This document shows, piece after piece, positions 60,589-64,000 of a DNA stretch of 64,000 nt. Made by a program: the position numbers and the translations under genes. Position 1 is the stretch's first letter. Each line of letters opens with the position of its first letter. This stretch comes from Wurfbainia villosa. Lineage: Eukaryota > Streptophyta > Magnoliopsida > Zingiberales > Zingiberaceae. The DNA lies in the NCBI GenBank assembly GCA_025175895.1, contig CM046000.1, positions 35,066,720 through 35,130,719 of the forward strand. The letters are read 5' to 3'. The notes beneath the pieces were generated by a model that was not told where the DNA came from, made no database searches, and saw nothing but the letters and a program-made list of their open reading frames with translations.

Positions 60589-62814
60589 TGTTAGGTTTCC
60601 GGCACCACGGCGTGTGTGTGTTCGATCATGTTTCGCAAACATGAGCATAGCGGAAGCAATAAAATTAATAAATCTACATTTATTACAATACACACAACAC
60701 ACGCATGCATAGTACAACAAGTGTAGACATAACCGTAAATTTAAATTTGTAATAAAAGGAAATTTAACTACGTTATACCTTTCGTATTACGTGTAGCGGG
60801 AACGGCATCAACCGGAACGATCCTCGCTAGAATCGTCTCTATCCGTATCCACGCCGAGTATCCTTAGGATGACTTCGCTAAGCCACGATCTTCGTCTTCG
60901 TACGGGTTACCAGCCTCGTGTTGAAGACAACGTGATCGAGAGATGATCACGATCCGAATCCAAATTCGGATGCATAGACGAGTCCTCAAAACTCGCTTCT
61001 CCGGAGAGGTATTCGTCAACCGATTGACGAATCCTTCGTCCTCCACCTCAGAGGATTACCAGAGATAGAATCCCCGGTAAGTTAGCCGCTGTCGGAGCTC
61101 TAACCGTCGTCCAAACGACGCTCCGACGAGAGGAGAACAAGCTGTCCAGAAAACTGGACAGCTTTGGTGGAGGAGATAGGCGCCGGCCAACCAAGGGAAG
61201 ATAGAGCTCACCTTGATGCCAAACCTAAAGAAGATCACCGGAGCACTAGCCGGAAGCAGCTCGACACCGGCGAGGGGAAGGAAGCTTCCTTCTGGACGCC
61301 GATTGGAGGAACAATGGGCGGCGGCAAGATGTTGGCGCCGAGAACTCCAATGAGGAGGTGGGCGGCAACTTCAACCTAGGGTTTTTGGATTTTTGATTAG
61401 GGCTTAATTATCCCTTAAGCCCTCTTTTATAGAGAACTAATTCCCTTAACGGTTATTGGATCATAACCATTACGCCCGTTAACCCGCTCCATTAAGATAA
61501 GTTAAAATAAACCAAACCATGATGGTTTATTTTAAGTTAAAACGAACCGAACCAACTTTTGGTTCATTCGTTTAAAATAAACCAAACCCTTTGGTTTATT
61601 CTCCTCCATTGGATTAGAACCAAACCATTTTGGTTCATCCATTATGTCTTCATAAGACATGGCCCATCCACGCTTCCATTGCGACTGAAACGATTTCATG
61701 CTCGCTTCTTGTTTGGTCCAACCAAACCTAGTTTCTCTCGGTCTGAGAATCCCATTCTCAAGCTCGTTTTAAATCCTTTGGATTACGCTCGTTGTGCGTG
61801 TGACCAAATAGGTTCTCGGTTTATGTTGGTCGTCTATAATTAACCATTAATTATAGAACGATCATGAGTGGCACCTAGTAGTACATCATGATCCCCAATT
61901 AACCGAAAAGATCAACGGTTGATCCAGAACTATTTCTGAAACCCTTGCTGAATGAATCGTGCCCCATTCCCTTCACTCATCTTATACCCACTTGGTTCAG
62001 GACATGGTCTATAGTGTCAGTCCCCACTAGGCTGACTACGTCACACCTAGCCCAAGTATCATTTCCTCGTCCTACGAATTCTAGTTACTGCACATGTATC
62101 GAAGAGTACCTTACTCTAAACATGTAATGCTTTGGCCAAAGACTTTAGTAACAATCCGACGAGAGGCTATGGGTATACATCTCCTCGCAAGGAGTGGTGA
62201 ATCCTTTATAGGCTATTCAAACACCTTCGATCACTTCGACTTATACCCAATCATCCCGGGTCCACATCTCCTTAGAGATGCTTGCTTAAGATGTCAAAGC
62301 ATAAGTCTCCATGATCAAGATGACTTGAATACCGCAAGTCAAAGGAACATCGCACTTAAGCTATAGTAAGAACTTCATTGACATATCTATATATGCAGAG
62401 AACCATATGAAGTCTTACGGCTAGTCACTCCAATGAACTAGTTACCATAACTAGCATCCACAATTAACTCCGGACATCACTATGTCTCCAGCCAGTGAGA
62501 ATCAGCTGCTTGGATACACCAAGGAGTATACCTCGTGCTAGTCTCGACAGAATTGATGGTGTCCAAATCCATCAATTCATCGACTAGGTATAATTCCGAT
62601 ACATCACAATTACACATGTAGAGATACTCACTAGTTGTGATCCAATCACAAATTCTCTCATGCTGTGAATCGTATCGTGGACATTCAGTAAATGAGTTTA
62701 AGATCCAATCAAATACATAAAACATGTATACTCAAATAGTGAAACTTCATTTATCATATAAATGGTTCATACATAAGGCGATTGCCTTAGGACATCTCTA
62801 ATATATTACTAACA
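60589..62814 (-). repeat. E9 5' LTR
   Basis: Starts TGTTAGGTTTCC and ends CTAACA. TATA read from 61424-61432. Confidence 0.95.
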
Positions 62815-63869
62815 CCTCTATCAATATCTACACTACGATCACCTGAGATAACTCCTAGAGCAACAAGTCTTTATCTCCGATTGGTGCTTGCCAACCAGCG
62901 GAGACAATAGAAGAGGAGAGAGGAAGGAGCAAAAGCAGCTGCCAAGAGAGAAACCTAAAATGAAAAAACATTTTCCAAAGATTATCAAGGGATCCTTTTA
63001 TAGATCTCTTGATTAGGTCATCTTATGAGGCTTAAACAGAATATATCTTACCATAATTATCCCATAATTAAGGTAAGAACAACCCAGGAAAATTCCATAA
63101 GAGAAAATCTCCAAAATCGATGGCGACGCGACACGGGCGTGTGGATTCACATGGCCTGGCTGTGTGTCTCTCTGGGCACAACCCAGACTTTACCAATTTG
63201 TGACCAGAGCCAGGCACGGCCCACACCAAGTTAGGCACGGTCATGTGAGGCTTTGTATGGTCCGTTTGACTTCGTTTAAGTGTGATATGGTCGTGCTAAG
63301 TCCAACAAAGTCATAGGAGGTTTCATAGCCTTCGTTTCTTACCCCCTAGGTCTAGTCCAACCAAACATATCCTCTCTCATTGAGAATCTCATTCTCAGAC
63401 TTGTTTTACATCTCGAGATCACTCGTAGTGCGTGTGACCCAATAGGTTCCCGATTATGTTGGTCATTCATAATTAACCGCTTAATTATGAATAGATCATG
63501 AGTGGCACCTAGCAGTACATCATGACCCCTAATTGATTGGAAAGTATAAATCGACTTCAGAACATTTTATGAACCCTTCAGCAGCTCCAGTTGTTTGTGC
63601 CTTGTTCCTTTCACTCATCCTATACCCACTTGGTTCAGGACATGGTCTCTGTGTTCGTCCCCACTAGGCTGACTACGTCACACTTAGCCTAAGTTAATTT
63701 CCTTGTCCTGTGGATTCAAGTTACTCCTATATGTTCCCAAGAAGACCATCTTCTAAACATGCTTGCTCTGGCCAGAGACTTCTGAGTAACAATCCTGACA
63801 AGAGGCCTAGGGTATACATCTCCTTTATCAGGAGTGGTGAATCCTCTGCAAGCCATTCAAATACCTTCG
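62815..63869 (-). repeat. E7 5' LTR, third piece
   Basis: CCTCT duplicate, then matches 36533-37612. TATA inverted repeat again at 62988-63011. Ends at CTTCG, where E10 begins. Confidence 0.9.
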
Positions 63870-64000
63870 TGTCGGGTTTCCCCGGCATCGCGGCGAGTGT
63901 GTGTTCAAACACGTTTCGTAAACATGCACACAGCGGAAGCAAAAACAAGTAATAAACTAATTTTATTACAACACACACATCACACGCATGTAGGATACAA
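63870..64000 (-). mobile_element. E10: start of another E9-family LTR
   Basis: TGTCGGGTTTCCCCGGCATCG resembles the first bases of the E9 LTRs and continues with the same GTGTGTGTTC and CAACACACACA words. It interrupts E7 LTR sequence after CTTCG (63865-63869). Whether it is a solo LTR or an element cannot be seen. Confidence 0.8.

Larger units (their letters stand above)
53711..62814 (-). mobile_element. E9: Angela-like Ty1/copia element lacking the RT core
   Basis: Minus strand; left LTR 53711-55938 (2228 bp), internal 55939-60588, right LTR 60589-62814 (2226 bp). Perfect CCTCT duplication at 53706-53710 and 62815-62819. LTRs nearly identical. Inserted in the right LTR of E7, to which its own LTR is related. 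Confidence 0.96.
36331..63869 (-). mobile_element. E7: Angela-like Ty1/copia element, right LTR split three times
   Basis: Left (3') LTR 36331-38165, internal part 38166-42643, right (5') LTR in pieces 42644-42659, 53527-53710 and 62820-63869, continuing outside. Each piece continues the left LTR exactly where the previous one stopped (36346/36347, about 36532, about 37612). AGATT at 36326-36330 is one side of its expected target duplication. Confidence 0.92.

Overview
The window is plant nuclear DNA made entirely of LTR retrotransposons. I see no host gene, tRNA, rRNA or CRISPR array. The pol domain order is protease, integrase, reverse transcriptase, RNase H (Ty1/copia). Primer-binding sites match the plant initiator-Met tRNA (TGGTATCAGAGC type). 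LTRs end in TG...CA with 5-bp target duplications. One very large insert (24133-28434) is probably a solo LTR of another superfamily. This suggests a large, repeat-rich flowering-plant genome; a monocot is plausible, but the species cannot be read from the sequence.

The window resolves into a nested stack of insertions (labels are mine). The outermost host H is a plus-strand Angela-like copy; only part of its leader is seen (35297-35779). Left branch: E6 (gag-only Sirevirus-type, minus, 31121-35296) sits next to H. E3 (same family, minus) lies in the 3' LTR of E6. E2 (same family, plus, 8441-13508) lies in the gag of E3. E1 (pol-bearing Sirevirus, minus, 1-8440) lies in the 5' LTR of E2. E4 (Angela-like, minus, 15570-30904) lies in the 5' LTR of E3 and itself holds a gag-only-family solo LTR (16333-17519), the 4.3-kb giant solo LTR (24133-28434) and a further solo LTR, S (29217-30613). 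Right branch: a second S-type LTR (35780) in H holds E7 (Angela-like, minus, from 36331). The right LTR of E7 is split by solo LTR8 (42660-53521, which contains E5 at 44933-53415), by E9 (53711-62814) and by the start of E10 (63870 to the end). Target duplications are visible on both sides for the solo LTRs 16333, 24133, 29217 and 42660 and for E5 and E9, and with one mismatch for E4.

No element is intact. Pol genes carry nonsense codons, frameshifts and deletions (E4 lacks much of RT and has YVDN; E9 lacks the RT core; the E7 protease has lost its active site). E2, E3 and E6 belong to a family with gag but, in the two copies where the 3' part is visible, no pol. They would depend on proteins from an autonomous Sirevirus.

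The non-coding parts are the most interesting. TATA boxes sit inside inverted repeats that keep pairing while their sequence changes. Palindrome arrays or 26/27-bp tandem arrays lie directly upstream of the TATA boxes. The 5' leaders of three families carry hairpins, in E7/E9 the same small hairpin four times at fixed spacing.
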